Of a stretch of 64,000 nucleotides of DNA, positions 48,681 to 60,610 are shown piece after piece. The position numbers and the translations under genes were made by a program. This stretch comes from Glycine soja (taxonomy: Eukaryota > Streptophyta > Magnoliopsida > Fabales > Fabaceae), in contig NC_041002.1 of assembly GCF_004193775.1 (NCBI RefSeq), forward strand, positions 3,087,261 to 3,151,260, given 5' to 3'. Below the pieces are notes generated by a model, which worked only from the letters and a program-made list of their open reading frames with translations, did no database searches and was not told the origin of the DNA. The first letter of the stretch is position 1; each line of letters opens with the position of its first letter.

Positions 48681-49410
48681 GTGTCTCTAGGAAGACATAA
48701 TTTACTGTTAATTAAAATGATGAATAGGGGCAAAAATATAACATCTAAGAGTGTGGTTGTATATAAAGTTAAGCAAATAAACAAAGGGGGCAGAGCTTTA
48801 CTTTCCTTTTGACTCATAAAAATAATTTTTTGTCCCGTCTAACTTTTTATCCCTTCCCTTCATCCATCCGACTTACCCAATAGTTTATTTTATAAAATTT
48901 ACGTTTTCGATCCAATATTAATATTGTAAATGAGTTTATCTTTTTCTTGTAACTTAATTAAAATTTATTGATTTTGTAACATTCTTATCCAATTATAAAT
49001 TATTATATATGATAAGATTATTAATTTTTAAAATAATTATTTTAAAAGTTATATTAATTATTTAAAATAATTTTTAATTAACTGATAATATAATTATTTT
49101 ATACTAATAATGCATGGGAATTATTTTTTTAGTTTAAAGAAAATTAATTACAAATAAAGATGGTGCAAGTGAATGAACTAGACCACGTCTTTTAAGATTA
49201 TGCAAGCAAAATTTGGGCCAAACTAACACGAAATTAATTCAATTTGAAAAGAAAAAAAACACTTATGTCTAATTTTGGAATAACATAGGCTAGGCATGAA
49301 TAACGTGTGTTTATTATGTCATGCATGACAAATGAGGGAGAATAGCCCATATTGGAAACAGAGGTCTAACTCTTCACATTGCACTTAATGGTGAATGTTA
49401 AGTAATCTAT
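48681..49410. other. AT-rich intergenic DNA
   Basis: No gene recognised; very AT-rich from 48890 to 49130. Confidence 0.45.
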
Positions 49411-50206
49411 GTAGAGAATGTTTGGTGCAGGTTGTTTTTTTTACTTACAAGTTACTTTTAATTTAAAGCTAAAAATAAAGACTTAAAAAAATAAGTAAAA
49501 TTTGTTGGTGAATTTTTTTTTTCAGCTTAAAAAACACCTTTTAAGACAAAAGTTGTTTGGTAAAATATTTTAAAAACTTTAGTTATGTTTAAAACTAATT
49601 ATCTCATTCAACCAAAAATACTTTTAATAAAAAAATTATTAAAAATAATTTCATTTATATAAATTTATTTTGATGATAATGAAAATAAATAAAGTATTAA
49701 AATAGATATATTTAAATTTTTCAATTTTAGAAAATACCAATTTATTGTAACATTATATTATTTTCCGATTATTGTCAGTCTTGTTATCTGTTTTCCTTCT
49801 GTTATAAATAATTAATAATAATTGGTTCAATCTAAATTTTTGTGAATACAACAAGCGTCCATTTTTTCATGACATATGGACCTGCAAACTTTATGATAAT
49901 AAAGAAAAAGAAAAGGACAAAATTTTGGACACAGAGGAATTCGAATAGAGATTTATATACTGAAATAAGCTTCGCTTAAGCAAGAAAGAAACTCCCCTAC
50001 TTAACTTTTTTTAAGCTGCTTATTTTTTAGTTTTACACTTGTTAAATAAGCTACTTATAATTTTAAGAAAAATTATATAAGATTGTTTGGTCCTAGCCTC
50101 TCTTTTTAAGGAAAAAATAAGCCACAAAAAAGCTGTACCAAACACACTCTAACAATATTAAGAATTTTTTTACTCTAACAAAAAAGCTGTACCAAACACA
50201 CTCTAT
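49411..50206. mobile_element. MITE with a duplicated right end
   Basis: The left end GTAGAGAATGTTTGGTGCAG and the reversed right end TAGAGTGTGTTTGGTACAGC match as terminal inverted repeats. The right end occurs twice as perfect 28-bp copies (50124-50151 and 50178-50205, containing AGCTGTACCAAACACACTCT). The TGTTTGGT wording is typical of plant MITE ends. The interior is AT-rich and non-coding; subterminal runs AAATAAGC/GCTTATTTTT are also inverted. Confidence 0.6.
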
Positions 50207-50689
50207 CAATACTTAAAAAATATTTAAAAATAATAAATAATTTAATGTTATTGTTAACAATATGTTATACTCTGATTTTTAATATAAATGTAACATAATT
50301 TTCAATAAAAATTATATTTATTAATTTCTTATGAGCTTAACTAGTGTTGTTGTAAGACTTATGCTTTTTTCAAAAGAAGAAAGACTTATAACATTTCATT
50401 AATTTGTAAAACATGTTTAAAATCCAAGTAGTTATTGTGAGAGTGAGACCCACGTTTAAAATCCATCCAACAAAATAGACAACAAATGTGTGTGTAAAAT
50501 CTATATTTTATCTGAATAATTAAAAATTAAAGATAAATATACATCATTTTTAAGTATTTACGTAATCTTTACCAATTTTTAATTTTAACCATGCTCGTAT
50601 AAAATCTATATTAAAAATATATTTTTATGTTCTGACCACCATAGAAAATTCCACAAATTAATAATAGTTGTGTGTCTCTCTCTTATGCA
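50207..50689. other. Upstream region of the RING ligase gene
   Basis: AT-rich; no gene. It should contain the promoter, but no convincing TATA box could be singled out. Confidence 0.4.
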
Positions 50690-53040
50690 ACACCCACTCC
50701 TTCTTCATATATTCTATTCATAACTCATCATTCATTCATCCTTCATCTTCCATCATCCATCATCCATCCACTTTCCTCAATCTTCCATTCCAGATCTCTC
50801 ACCTTCTTCTTCCTCCTTTGTGCCACCTTTTTGTTCCATGGTTGTTTTTGTGCCTGTATCAGCTTGATCTTTTTTGTTTTTTGTTTTCCCTGTTGTAAAG
50901 CATTTCAATCTCAAAGGTATGTACTGGGTTCTTGTTTGAATTGTTCTTCCTTCTTGTCATGCCACAAAGTTTTTGACTTTATTGGTAGTGGATTGCGTTG
51001 CAGTTTTCCATTTCCTCCTCTTGTGACCATCAAAACACATGTCCCTGAACATCAAGATAGCTTTTTGTTGTCATGTTCTGTTCTGTATCTCAGCATTTAA
51101 TTAGTTTTATTAATCTGAGTGAAATTTTTGAGTGCTTTCATATTTACAAATTTATATATCACTTAAGAATTAAGATCTTCATCTTGTTATTTTGCATACA
51201 TGTTAGTTTTGATTACTCATTTTGTCTTGGTGATTCGTTAGATGCGATCAAATTTTAATGAACATTCGTCAGATTTATTTGGGAAGTCTATGGCTTCCAT
51301 TTCCATGCATCACTGCTTACAAAAAAAAAAATAAAAATGGGAAAAAGAATAGATATACCCATTTATGGAGATTCTATATATTTTCTTTGCCAATTTTCAA
51401 ATTATTCAACTGATTTAGGCAAAACTCAATCATTTTTTTCTGGGGAAATCATTATACCATTTTATTACTTCTATTTTTATTTTATTTTATCTTTATTAAA
51501 ATTAGTTATATAACTAGTGCTGCACTTGCCCAAATATGGTTCTGCATATGGCTTTCCTAGATACTTTATGTGATTGTTTAAAGTGAATATTAGGAAACAG
51601 TTCAGAGATATTGCTGTTGGAGCTCAATGTATCTTCTATGAGCGATCCATGTTTGGGGTTTAAACAAATTTTACGCTGGCTGTCGAGGGCTTAACGTAAC
51701 TGTTCTCCTTTATTTGGGTTTGAGACTAGCTATGAGATTGTAGGTGGAGTGAAGATGGATGTGTGTCCACAAAAGAAAGGACAAGATACAAAATGATAGT
51801 ATCAAGGAGATATTGGCATGACAGTTATTGAGGAAAAGAAGATAGAAACTCAATTAAGGTGATTTGGGCACGTGCAAAGAAGTCCACTTGAGGCATCAAG
51901 GAGGAGAGTAGATGACACGGTTTTTAGCCTTTTGTGAAGTGGTAAAGAGAGATCTAAAAGGACATTGGACAAAATTATTGAAAGGGATTTCATGGTGAAT
52001 AATATACTTGATAATTTGGTTTTTAATTAAGCCCAATGATATTGTGTGATCCATGTAGCCGGCCTCACTTAGTGGGATAAGGCTATTATTGTTGTTGATA
52101 CTGATAGTCAATATATCATTTTGTTTTAACTCTAAAACTTATTATTTGAAACCCAGCATTTGGCTTCCTAGGATTGTTTGCATTCTTATGAGAGCATGTA
52201 TACTAAACATATGTAAGTAAAGATACACATAATCAGCATTTAACCTCGATATTGCTTCTCAAGACTTCACTAGGGGAGTGTTTTGCCTTACTTTTTTTAA
52301 CTTCTTAAGAGCAGAAGCTCTTTTATTTCTCAGTTTGGCCTTTTCTTCATTAAACAAGCTAACTTAATTGAGCTACTTTAAAATTGTGTTTGGACAAATT
52401 TCTCCTTCCAAGGAGAAGAAAACCCCAAGAAAAGCTTGAGAAGGATATGGTTAATTGTACTTATCTTTACTACAAATCATGTCTTTTGGTATTACTGAAC
52501 TTGCAAATAATTGCTTTGGAACTTTAGTTTCTAATCATAAGAAGTATATGGTTAGTTTTAAAAACAGCTTCCTCCCATGTGCTACCTGAATTTTCCTTTG
52601 TATTTATCAGAATATTTTATCTAGATATTACTGAAAGTTAATATTCATTTTTTCAGCTTCAAATATTTGATTTTACCTCATCTTCACTAAATGCTGCACA
52701 ATTAGCCTTTGTTTCTATCTAAACATTAGTTTATAAATATTTGCAACTCAACCTTGAGATGGAATTTGTCTATTTTCATCTTTTTGTTTGAACATGTACA
52801 CTAAACTACTTGACAACTAGGAGACAAAGAAATATTTACCAAGAACCATCACAGTCCTCTTCCATCCTCTTCCAAAGCCAACTTATAAGTATACTTCATT
52901 AGACCATCAACCCCCCAACCCTTACAAACCAAATAGTTCAAAGTATTGTACTGATGTGGTTTTTGGTGCTGTAATGTTTGATGTTAGCTTTTCATTATTC
53001 AAAGTTGATGCTGAGTTCTTTCTTTCCCCTTTTTTTGCAG
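50690..53040 (+). promoter_or_regulatory. 5' UTR first exon, uORF and 2.1-kb leader intron of the RING ligase gene
   Basis: A pyrimidine-rich leader (about 50690-50916) ends in TCAAAG followed by the donor GTATGT at 50917. The matching acceptor TTTTTTTGCAG ends at 53040, 73 bases before the ATG of the RING gene. The leader contains a short upstream ORF at 50838-50867 (MVVFVPVSA, 9 codons plus stop). Long leader introns and uORFs often affect expression in plants; here that is inference. The intron hosts a LINE fragment. Confidence 0.6.
51660..52100 (+). mobile_element. 3' fragment of an RTE-type LINE in the leader intron
   Basis: Broken frames give DGCVSTKERTRYK, then WHDSY...GKEDRNSIKVIWARAKKS, then ASRRRVDDTV, KRTLDKIIERDFMVNN, and IHVAGLT...WDKAIIVV. 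These are in the order of the C-terminal end of plant RTE-clade reverse transcriptases (motifs RWFGHVQRRP, RPKKTWEEVI, HVADPTQWDKALLLLL in my memory). The end ATTATTGTTGTTG fits the short simple-repeat tail of RTE elements. Stops and shifts show it is a dead 5'-truncated copy, in the sense orientation. Confidence 0.7.
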
Positions 53041-53113
53041 ATAACTATTGGCAGCTTCATTAGTATCTTTTAAGGCTACATACTTGAGCTAGGCAATCAC
53101 ATTTCCTTGGATA

Positions 53114-55243
53114 ATGTTGGGAGGCAACAATGGAAATCGCTTGCTTCCTGTTTTCTTGGACGAAACTCAATTTCGGCATCAAACTAATGTGTCAAATCAG
53201 TTGCAGTTGTTTGGAAATTGTGAGTTTACTCCTTCCTTTTCTCATGTAACAATAAATCTTTTCACTGTATCATTTGAATGTGGTGGTTAAACAGGGTATC
53301 TCTGTTTTGTTGAACTTATGCTTTTGACGTGTATTTTTTCTGGTTTAAGATTTGTACTCAATTGCTACTTTCCTCCATGCTGTACTTTCAACAATTTTAT
53401 TCTCTAGCTCCTGCTGCTATAGGAATGATTATGGCATCTCCTTTCCTTTTTTGAATAGGGATGGTAACGTGTTATGAAGTTGTCTTGGTTATTGCATGTA
53501 TGCATGTTTTGTTAGTGTGCATTGCTTGTTGTGCCACCTAATTTTTTTTGTGTACCCACTTATCCTGCATTCTTTCTCACATGTTTTGATTTTGAAATAT
53601 AAGAGTGGTAATGGTCCTTGACAGGGAATTTGTTTTGATTGTAACTAGGGGTGGTTTTCTTTACTTGAATCTTGTACTGTGTCTGAGCAACAAGTTACTG
53701 ATTCTGTATACTTTTTGTTGGTAGGGCTGAAATTCTTATTAAATTTAGAAGTTATTACATATTTGTTTCACATTATCATTTTATGCAGTTCCTTAAGTAA
53801 CCATGTAAAGTAATTTGTATGTCCTTAATAGCTTTAGTATTTTCATCTCTAGTTTTTACCTTATCACTGAATGATAGACATGCAATATCTATTGCAGTAC
53901 AAGCTGGATGTAGTGTTGACCCAGTTAATTACTTTGGAAATGAGCATATCAGCTCCATGATTCAGCCTAATAAACAAAGCAAGGAAATGGAAGATATATC
54001 GAAACAAAGGCTTCAGATTTCCTTAAACTACAATGTTCATCAAGATGATGCTGATCAATTAGCAAGTATTCCAAATCCTAACCCTGTGTCAACAGGATTG
54101 AGGCTTTCATATGATGATGATGAGCGTAACTCATCTGTTACTTCTGCAAGTGGCAGCATGACTGCCACACCGTCTATCATATTGTCTTTTGGTGACAATA
54201 TCAGAACTGAGCTTGATAGGCAGCAAGAAGAGTTGGACCAGTATGTTAAACTTCAGGTAATATATGAAGATTGCTATCTGTTTTTTCATTTTGTGGTGAT
54301 GTTTGTTGGAGGTCTTCTGGGTACAAATGATTTATGTTCAAAATATTTCTGTTCATTAGAAAGGTATAAAGGACTGGCCTGTGGCTTAATCCAATAGGAA
54401 AGTGGGGGAAAATACTAATATATTATTGCAGTCATTTTGGGTAGAATTTTCTGGTTATGTTTGTCCAGTCATTACCTAATTCATTAGGAGTTGCTCTTTT
54501 GAATTTATCTGAAATGTTCTAATCTTTGAGTAAGGGTGATGATGGTATTGTAATGGAAAAGTTTTAAATGATTGTTTTTTCTATTGCACAAAGCTATAAG
54601 AACCAGAAATTCTACTTCAACTACAGAGTTATCAATTTTGTAATTCGTGATTCATACTTTTCTGAAATGTTATTACAATTATTTTTATACACAGAAGGAA
54701 CAACTGTCAAAGGGAGTGAGAGACATGAAGCAAAAGCACGTGGCAGCTCTCCTTACCTCCATTGAGAAAGGTATTAACACAAAGCTTAAGGAAAAAGACG
54801 TGGAGATAGAAAACATGAACCGAAAAAACAGGGAGCTGGCAGAAAGAATTAAGCAGGTGGCTGTTGAAGCACAAAGCTGGCATTACAGAGCAAAGTATAA
54901 TGAGTCAGTTGTCAATACTTTAAGGAACAACCTTCAGCAGGCAATCTCACAAGGAGCTGAACAAGGGAAGGAAGGGTTTGGAGAGAGTGAGGTTGATGAT
55001 GATGCCTCATATATAGATCCTAATAACTTCCTGAACATTCCGGCCGCACCTATAAACTCTACTCACAAGAGCTACCAAGATATGGAGAATCTGACCTGCA
55101 GAGCATGCAAGACAAAGACTGTTTCCATGTTGTTGATGCCTTGTAGGCACCTGTGCTTGTGTAAGGATTGTGAGGGATTTATCAATGTTTGCCCTGTATG
55201 CCAATTGATAAAAACTGCTAGTGTTGAGGTATATCTGTCTTAA
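53114..55243 (+). CDS. BOI-related RING-type E3 ubiquitin ligase
   Basis: Three coding exons: 53114-53219, 53898-54256, 54695-55243. GT-AG, 337 aa. The N-terminus MLGGNNGNRLLPVFLDETQF and the block GLRLSYDDDERNSSVTSASG are typical of the BOI/BRG (SBP1-like) family. Residues about 125-250 form a long coiled coil (ELDRQQEELDQYVKLQKEQL, KLKEKDVEIENMNRKNRELA, RIKQVAVEAQSWHYRAKYN). The C-terminal C3HC4-type RING starts at CRACKTKTVSMLLMPCRHLC and ends CPVCQLIKTASVEVYLS. Such proteins ubiquitinate MYB-type and GA-pathway regulators and dampen cell death and stress responses in Arabidopsis; the substrate here is unknown. All RING Cys/His are present. A non-coding exon and long leader intron precede the ATG. 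Confidence 0.92.
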
Positions 55244-56875
55244 CTTACAATATTTAAAACAAGAACAGGATATAAGTCACAGTTTTCTTTGTGTGATTTA
55301 TCCGCCTGAGTTCTTAATGATCAAGTCAAAGTGATTTTTCTCTATAATAAAAATCGACTATATCTAAGGATATTATTTGTCCTTTTTCTCAGTGAACTTT
55401 ACCTGAATGATGGCATTCATATTATTACTATCATGATGAAATAGAGAAATTGGGGAATATAATGATGCCTTGACATTATGAAATGGAATTTGTATTTTAA
55501 GTACAGATTTTTATTTCATATTGACAAATAGGATTAGCTTTGTTTCTAAATTATTTGGATGAACTATCTCCTACCTAATTGTATGACCGTTGACCTGATT
55601 TTCACCAACTTATATGTTGCCCTCCCTTACGCCATTGCATTCCTTGCGGCTTAAACATTAAGAACATATTCCATGGCTCCAACTGCACTTTTTTTAATCG
55701 AATAAAATGCTTTAAAAGGGTATTAGGAAAATTATTTTAGATAATCAAGAGTCTAATAAAGAATTATGATCCGGTTGCCTCTCTACTGTGACATTTATTT
55801 TAAGCATTTTTTTTTATTATTGAACTTGTTAGCATATCAGTTGTGAATATGAGAACACTCGGTTTAAGCCTTTGCCTTTTCTTTTTCTTTCTAAAAAAAC
55901 TCGTGTTCACATGGATGTAAGCAAAACCAGGTGAGACTAAAAGAACATAAAAACATTACTAAGCTAAGATAACATCAAAATTACTACAAATGGTTTTTTT
56001 GTTAAATTTCTTGGATCTATTGGATTCTCCTCCTCCTATTATATGTACCTAATTTTCAGTTGTTCCTTAACAAAGGGTTTACCTATATAAATAGGAATTA
56101 ACAAAATCCACTGTTGTAATTCTTTTGTTTCAGAGAAGCTCATTTCTCTGTAATTTTGATGCCCTAAAAGGGGGTGTAGGCTGAGGAAGGATGAGTTGAT
56201 GATGGTACATGACATACTTATTGAAGGTCACGTGATGGACTTAAGTGAATAGATTAGAATTATCAAATTATATTATAATGAAAATTAGTGTAACTCTTAT
56301 AAAATTAGTTTATAATATTCAATTACAACTTGTTATATGGTCCAATTGATGCTAGTATTTTAGTCTCCATTTGTTTTTGCATGACAGAGTTGAAAATGAG
56401 TAAAAAAAAGAGGTAAGACCTCCACTTATACTATACTTTAATTCAAAATTTTTATCTTGATTTACTTTTATTCATTTTCATTCCAGTATATCAAACACAC
56501 TATAAAGTTTTAAGCATTGCATAGAATAATTTATATAACTAAAATTTGTAATTTTATAGTAAATAAATATTTCTAAATATATAAATTATACTATAATATA
56601 AATCTTAATAAATAAATTGTTAAAATATAATTATATTTTAGATTTATTTTATAATAAATAACTTATGTTGTGATACATATTTTTTTTAATTATTAATAAT
56701 TTATATTCAAGTTAAAATTAAAGATTTTAAAAATATACATCGGAAGAGATAATAAATTATTAAATTAAATAGTTCATTAAAAGTATAACGTAATATATTA
56801 TATGCATGTCATGAATATATTTGAAATTTTTTTACGATTATATATATATATATATATGTTTCATTCGTTAAACCT
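55244..56875. other. Intergenic DNA between the RING ligase and eIF3i genes
   Basis: The start must hold the 3' UTR of the RING gene. No other gene recognised. AT-rich from 56480 to 56850, ending in a short (TA)n run at 56841-56857. Confidence 0.45.
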
Positions 56876-56963
56876 TTGTGCTTCCTGCGTTCCTGTGAAC
56901 AGCGGAAGAATACACCGCCACACGCTGCAGGCCCTTTACCTTGTGCTTCCTGCGTTCCTGTGA
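56876..56963. repeat. 23-bp direct repeat upstream of eIF3i
   Basis: TTGTGCTTCCTGCGTTCCTG plus TGA occurs at 56876-56898 and again at 56941-56963, 65 bases apart and perfect. It lies 120-200 bases before the ATG, so a role as a promoter or leader element is possible. Confidence 0.85.
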
Positions 56964-57054
56964 GAACCCACGTTCTCTAACGCGCTTCTCCTTCAAAGTT
57001 CAAATTCCTATACATTTGCGTAATCGCTTCTCAAATCTCAACAAAAGTATTCCC

Positions 57055-57067
57055 AAAAAACCCTAAT
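57055..57067 (+). promoter_or_regulatory. Telo box in the eIF3i leader
   Basis: AAAACCCTAA lies just 15-25 bases before the ATG. Telo boxes are known in promoters and leaders of plant translation-machinery genes and fit this gene's role. Confidence 0.55.
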
Positions 57068-57081
57068 TATTATTATTAAAC

Positions 57082-60022
57082 ATGAGGCCGATTCTGATGA
57101 AAGGCCACGAGAGGCCACTGACGTTCCTCAAGTACAACAGGGACGGCGATCTCCTCTTCTCCTGCGCCAAGGACCACAACCCCACCGTCTGGTTCGCCGA
57201 CAACGGCGAACGCCTCGGCACCTACCGCGGCCACAACGGCGCCGTTTGGTGCTGCGACGTCTCAAGCAAGCTCTTCATCACTGTTTTCAATTCAGCTTTT
57301 TAATAATATTGATACTGATAGTAATTAATTTGGATTCTGATGCTGCTTCAGGAGATTCGGGTCGGCTCATAACGGGAAGTGCGGATCAGACCGCCAAGCT
57401 ATGGAACGTGCAGACCGGTCAGCAGTTGTTCACCTTCAATTTCGATTCCCCGGCGAGGTCCGTGGATTTCGCGGTCGGCGATAAGCTTGCCGTTATAACC
57501 ACTGATCCCTTTATGGAATTGCCCTCTGCAATCCATGTCAAACGCATTGCTAACGATCCTGCTGAACGTAAGTTCCTTTTTTCCTTACTGGTCTAGGTCT
57601 TGTTTGGATAAATTTCTCATTAAACGTTTACTAGAAGAATAAATAGCTTATGCACAAGTCAAAATTGGTTTTTGGGAGAATTTAAGTGAGACAGTTTTGA
57701 TAAATTAGCTAATGAGAGAAATTTTCTTTATTTTAGCTTCTCTTGGAAGTGCTTATTGAGGAGTTTACCCGAACAAGACTTTTCTTCGTTACAACTGCTA
57801 GCTATTGCTATTGCTATTTCTATCGCTAAGGTTAATGCAATGTTAATGGTTTGGTTTCTCAGAGACTGGGGAATCTGTGCTTCTCATTAAGGGTCCTCAG
57901 GGAAGAATAAATAGGGCTATTTGGGGACCTCTCAACAGAACCATTATTAGTGCCGGTGAAGATGCTGTTATTCGTATTTGGGATTCTGAGGTGATTTCAC
58001 TTCCTTCCTGCCTGACCCTCTTCTTTCTTTCCATTACATTTTGCTTTGCTAACACTTTTACTTAATTTGTTTGCAGACGGGAAAACTGCTTAAAGAGTCA
58101 GACAAGGAATCTGGCCATAAAAAGACCGTGACATCACTTGCTAAGTCTGCGGATGGTTCGCATTTCCTTACTGGCTCCCTTGACAAGTCTGCTAGGGTAT
58201 GAACTTTTTGTTTCCCTGATTTCTTTTTCCGTTAATTCTCATGTTTGTCTTTTCTTCATGACTTGATTTTATTCTCCTAATATTTTTTGTTTAAATTTTT
58301 ATTTAGCTTTGGGATACTAGAACATTGACTCTTATCAAGACATATGTCACAGAACGGCCGGTCAATGCAGTTGCAATGTCACCTCTACTTGATCATGTAT
58401 GTATCTGTGTGTTGTAAATTACTTAACCTTGTGTTGTGATATTCTTGTCATTTATCTATGCAAGTAATTTTTCTTCTGCTTTATTTGATTGAGGTCTTTA
58501 TCCTTGAAATCGGCATCCTATAATTTTGGGAACCTGGTTAAATATATTTTCAACACCTTTCTTTCTCGCTAGAGATTTATTCCACATAGACCACAAGCAT
58601 GATTCTTGTACATTGTCAATGCCCTAATTTATAAAATAAATGCACATCCAAAATATTTCATCATTGATAGTACCCTATGAACATCTTTGACCTTATATTT
58701 TTTATTTGGTCATATGTTCCTTGTATGATTTTCTGAATTCCGTGTCCTGTGTGTAGGTGGTACTTGGAGGTGGTCAGGATGCATCAGCTGTTACTACTAC
58801 TGATCATCGTGCTGGCAAATTTGAAGCCAAATTCTATGACAAGGTAAGTTTTTTTTTTTCCTTTACTATGTTTAGTTCTCTAATGATATGTAACATCTAC
58901 TTATTTTGCTTTTTATTTCATATTTGTTATTCATTTGATTAGATTCTTCAAGAAGAAATTGGGGGTGTAAAAGGGCATTTTGGACCAATTAATGCATTGG
59001 CTTTTAACCCTGATGGAAAAAGGTATATTCTGTGTTCTTCAACTCCCTTTTATATTTTATCATGACATACTTTTATTCTTTGAAACCTTCTGTTGTTTTG
59101 ATTTGTTGGAGAAATTGACAACCATGATTTTGTTAAAGTTAAACCTTCTATTTTGTATAACAAACACGCACTGTTTTTTCACACAACTGTTAAAAATCTC
59201 AATATCTGGTGTTTACTACGCATAGTTGTCCAACATGTACGGTATAAATATAAACACCTCTCTGTTTTACTAGGTGGGATTGACTACATTGATCAATCAA
59301 AACCTGGATTTTGTATAATTGTTGATATATGTGTAATGCATAAATTTCAACATTTGGTTATGCAGATCAATATTTACGTGAAATTTAACCTTGAATGAAG
59401 ATCCCTATAGTTAAATATAGTAGTTATGGTGATAGATGTAGGAAGAATGCATAATAACATGACATGAACTGGTTCTGATTTGTTCTTTGATTGTGAACGG
59501 ATGAAATTATTAATATTCCATTTCTGTTGCCTAATAATTTATTTCATTATTTGCCCTTCAAATTAGGTGGAACTTTTAAATTTATGCTTCTAGATGTACT
59601 TGTTCTTTGTATTATATAACTGTATTACTGTAATTGCCTTGAGCTTGAAGAGAAAATTCCTGACAAATTCCAACATTAGCTTTCTAGAGGTCGATCAATG
59701 TAGTAAATTGAAAATTTTATGACTTGTAATTTCAAATCATGTTGCAAATGTGGCTCTCCATTTGATTTCTGTGACATTTGGTTGTTTTTTTTCTTTCAAT
59801 TATGTGCATCAAAATATTTAATAGTTTCGAGTCTGGACTCACCACTGCACTTCAGTGATACAGCTTTCTTAATGGTCTCGTTTAATAACTGTCAGACTGT
59901 TTCTTTTACTTCTATACTGGTCTCTCATATTCTTCTTCTTGTGTAGTTTTTCAAGTGGAGGTGAAGATGGTTATGTACGGTTGCACCACTTTGACCCAGA
60001 TTATTTCAACATCAAAATATAG
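57082..60022 (+). CDS. TIF3I1: Translation initiation factor eIF3 subunit I (WD40, TRIP-1-like)
   Basis: Eight exons: 57082-57265, 57352-57567, 57863-57990, 58077-58196, 58307-58396, 58757-58843, 58943-59022, 59947-60022. Product is 326 aa, the usual eIF3i length. It starts [20 protein letters not shown] and ends [20 protein letters not shown] plus IKI. WD40 repeats show as [30 protein letters not shown] and [20 protein letters not shown]. The protein is a seven-bladed propeller in the eIF3 complex on the 40S subunit. Plant eIF3i also interacts with brassinosteroid signalling in published work. Intron 1 has a GC donor (CTCAA-GCAAGC) and a normal CAG acceptor; only this junction restores the conserved [13 protein letters not shown]. 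The other introns are GT-AG. Intron 2 contains a MITE and intron 7 is the longest (924 bases). Confidence 0.96.
57597..57779. mobile_element. MITE in intron 2 of eIF3i
   Basis: The left end GTCTTGTTTGGATAAATTTC and the reversed right end GTCTTGTTCGGGTAAACTCC are terminal inverted repeats, with further matching toward GCTTATGC/GCACTTCC. Same family as 6451-6679 (AGTCTTGTTTGGATAAACTT). No coding capacity. Confidence 0.7.
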
Positions 60023-60383
60023 TGCCGGATGGTTTGTGGTTAGCATTAGGCGTGGTTCCTAGAAGTTAACTTTTAATTTCTTTCACCTAATGTTTTTGTA
60101 ATGCCGATTTGATTTCAAAATGCTGTTATATTGGTAATAGGGAAGAATTTAATGAATGAAATTATGCATTTTTAGTTTATGTTGTATTAACATTATCAAT
60201 TTTGGTTGGAGTGGAACTCTCAATTGAGGATTTTTTTTCTTCGCAAGTCACATGATTGTGATAAGATTAAAAATTTGACATCTATATGGACTAGAGCGCT
60301 TCACCTTTTTGACAGGCTTTCACTCAGATGAGATGTGTAAAATTTTGCCCCACTCCCCAATGATCGTCGCTGGGTTTATTTTG
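60023..60383. other. 3' flank of eIF3i
   Basis: 3' UTR and spacer; no further gene seen. Confidence 0.5.
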
Positions 60384-60610
60384 ATTCTAGAATACTTAAT
60401 TTGATCCTCTAATTATTTTAAAGTATTCAATTAGGTCTTGATATTTAAAAAAAATCAATTAGGTCCTCTAATTTTAAAAATTATCTCAATTAAGTTCTTC
60501 CCGTCCAATTGAGACAACGCTGTTAGAATTGTAAATTTTGTCGGTTTTTTTTTCTTAGGTAAAGGATGCAATATTAGCAAGAAAATGGTTTGGCCAACGG
60601 CCTTACATCA

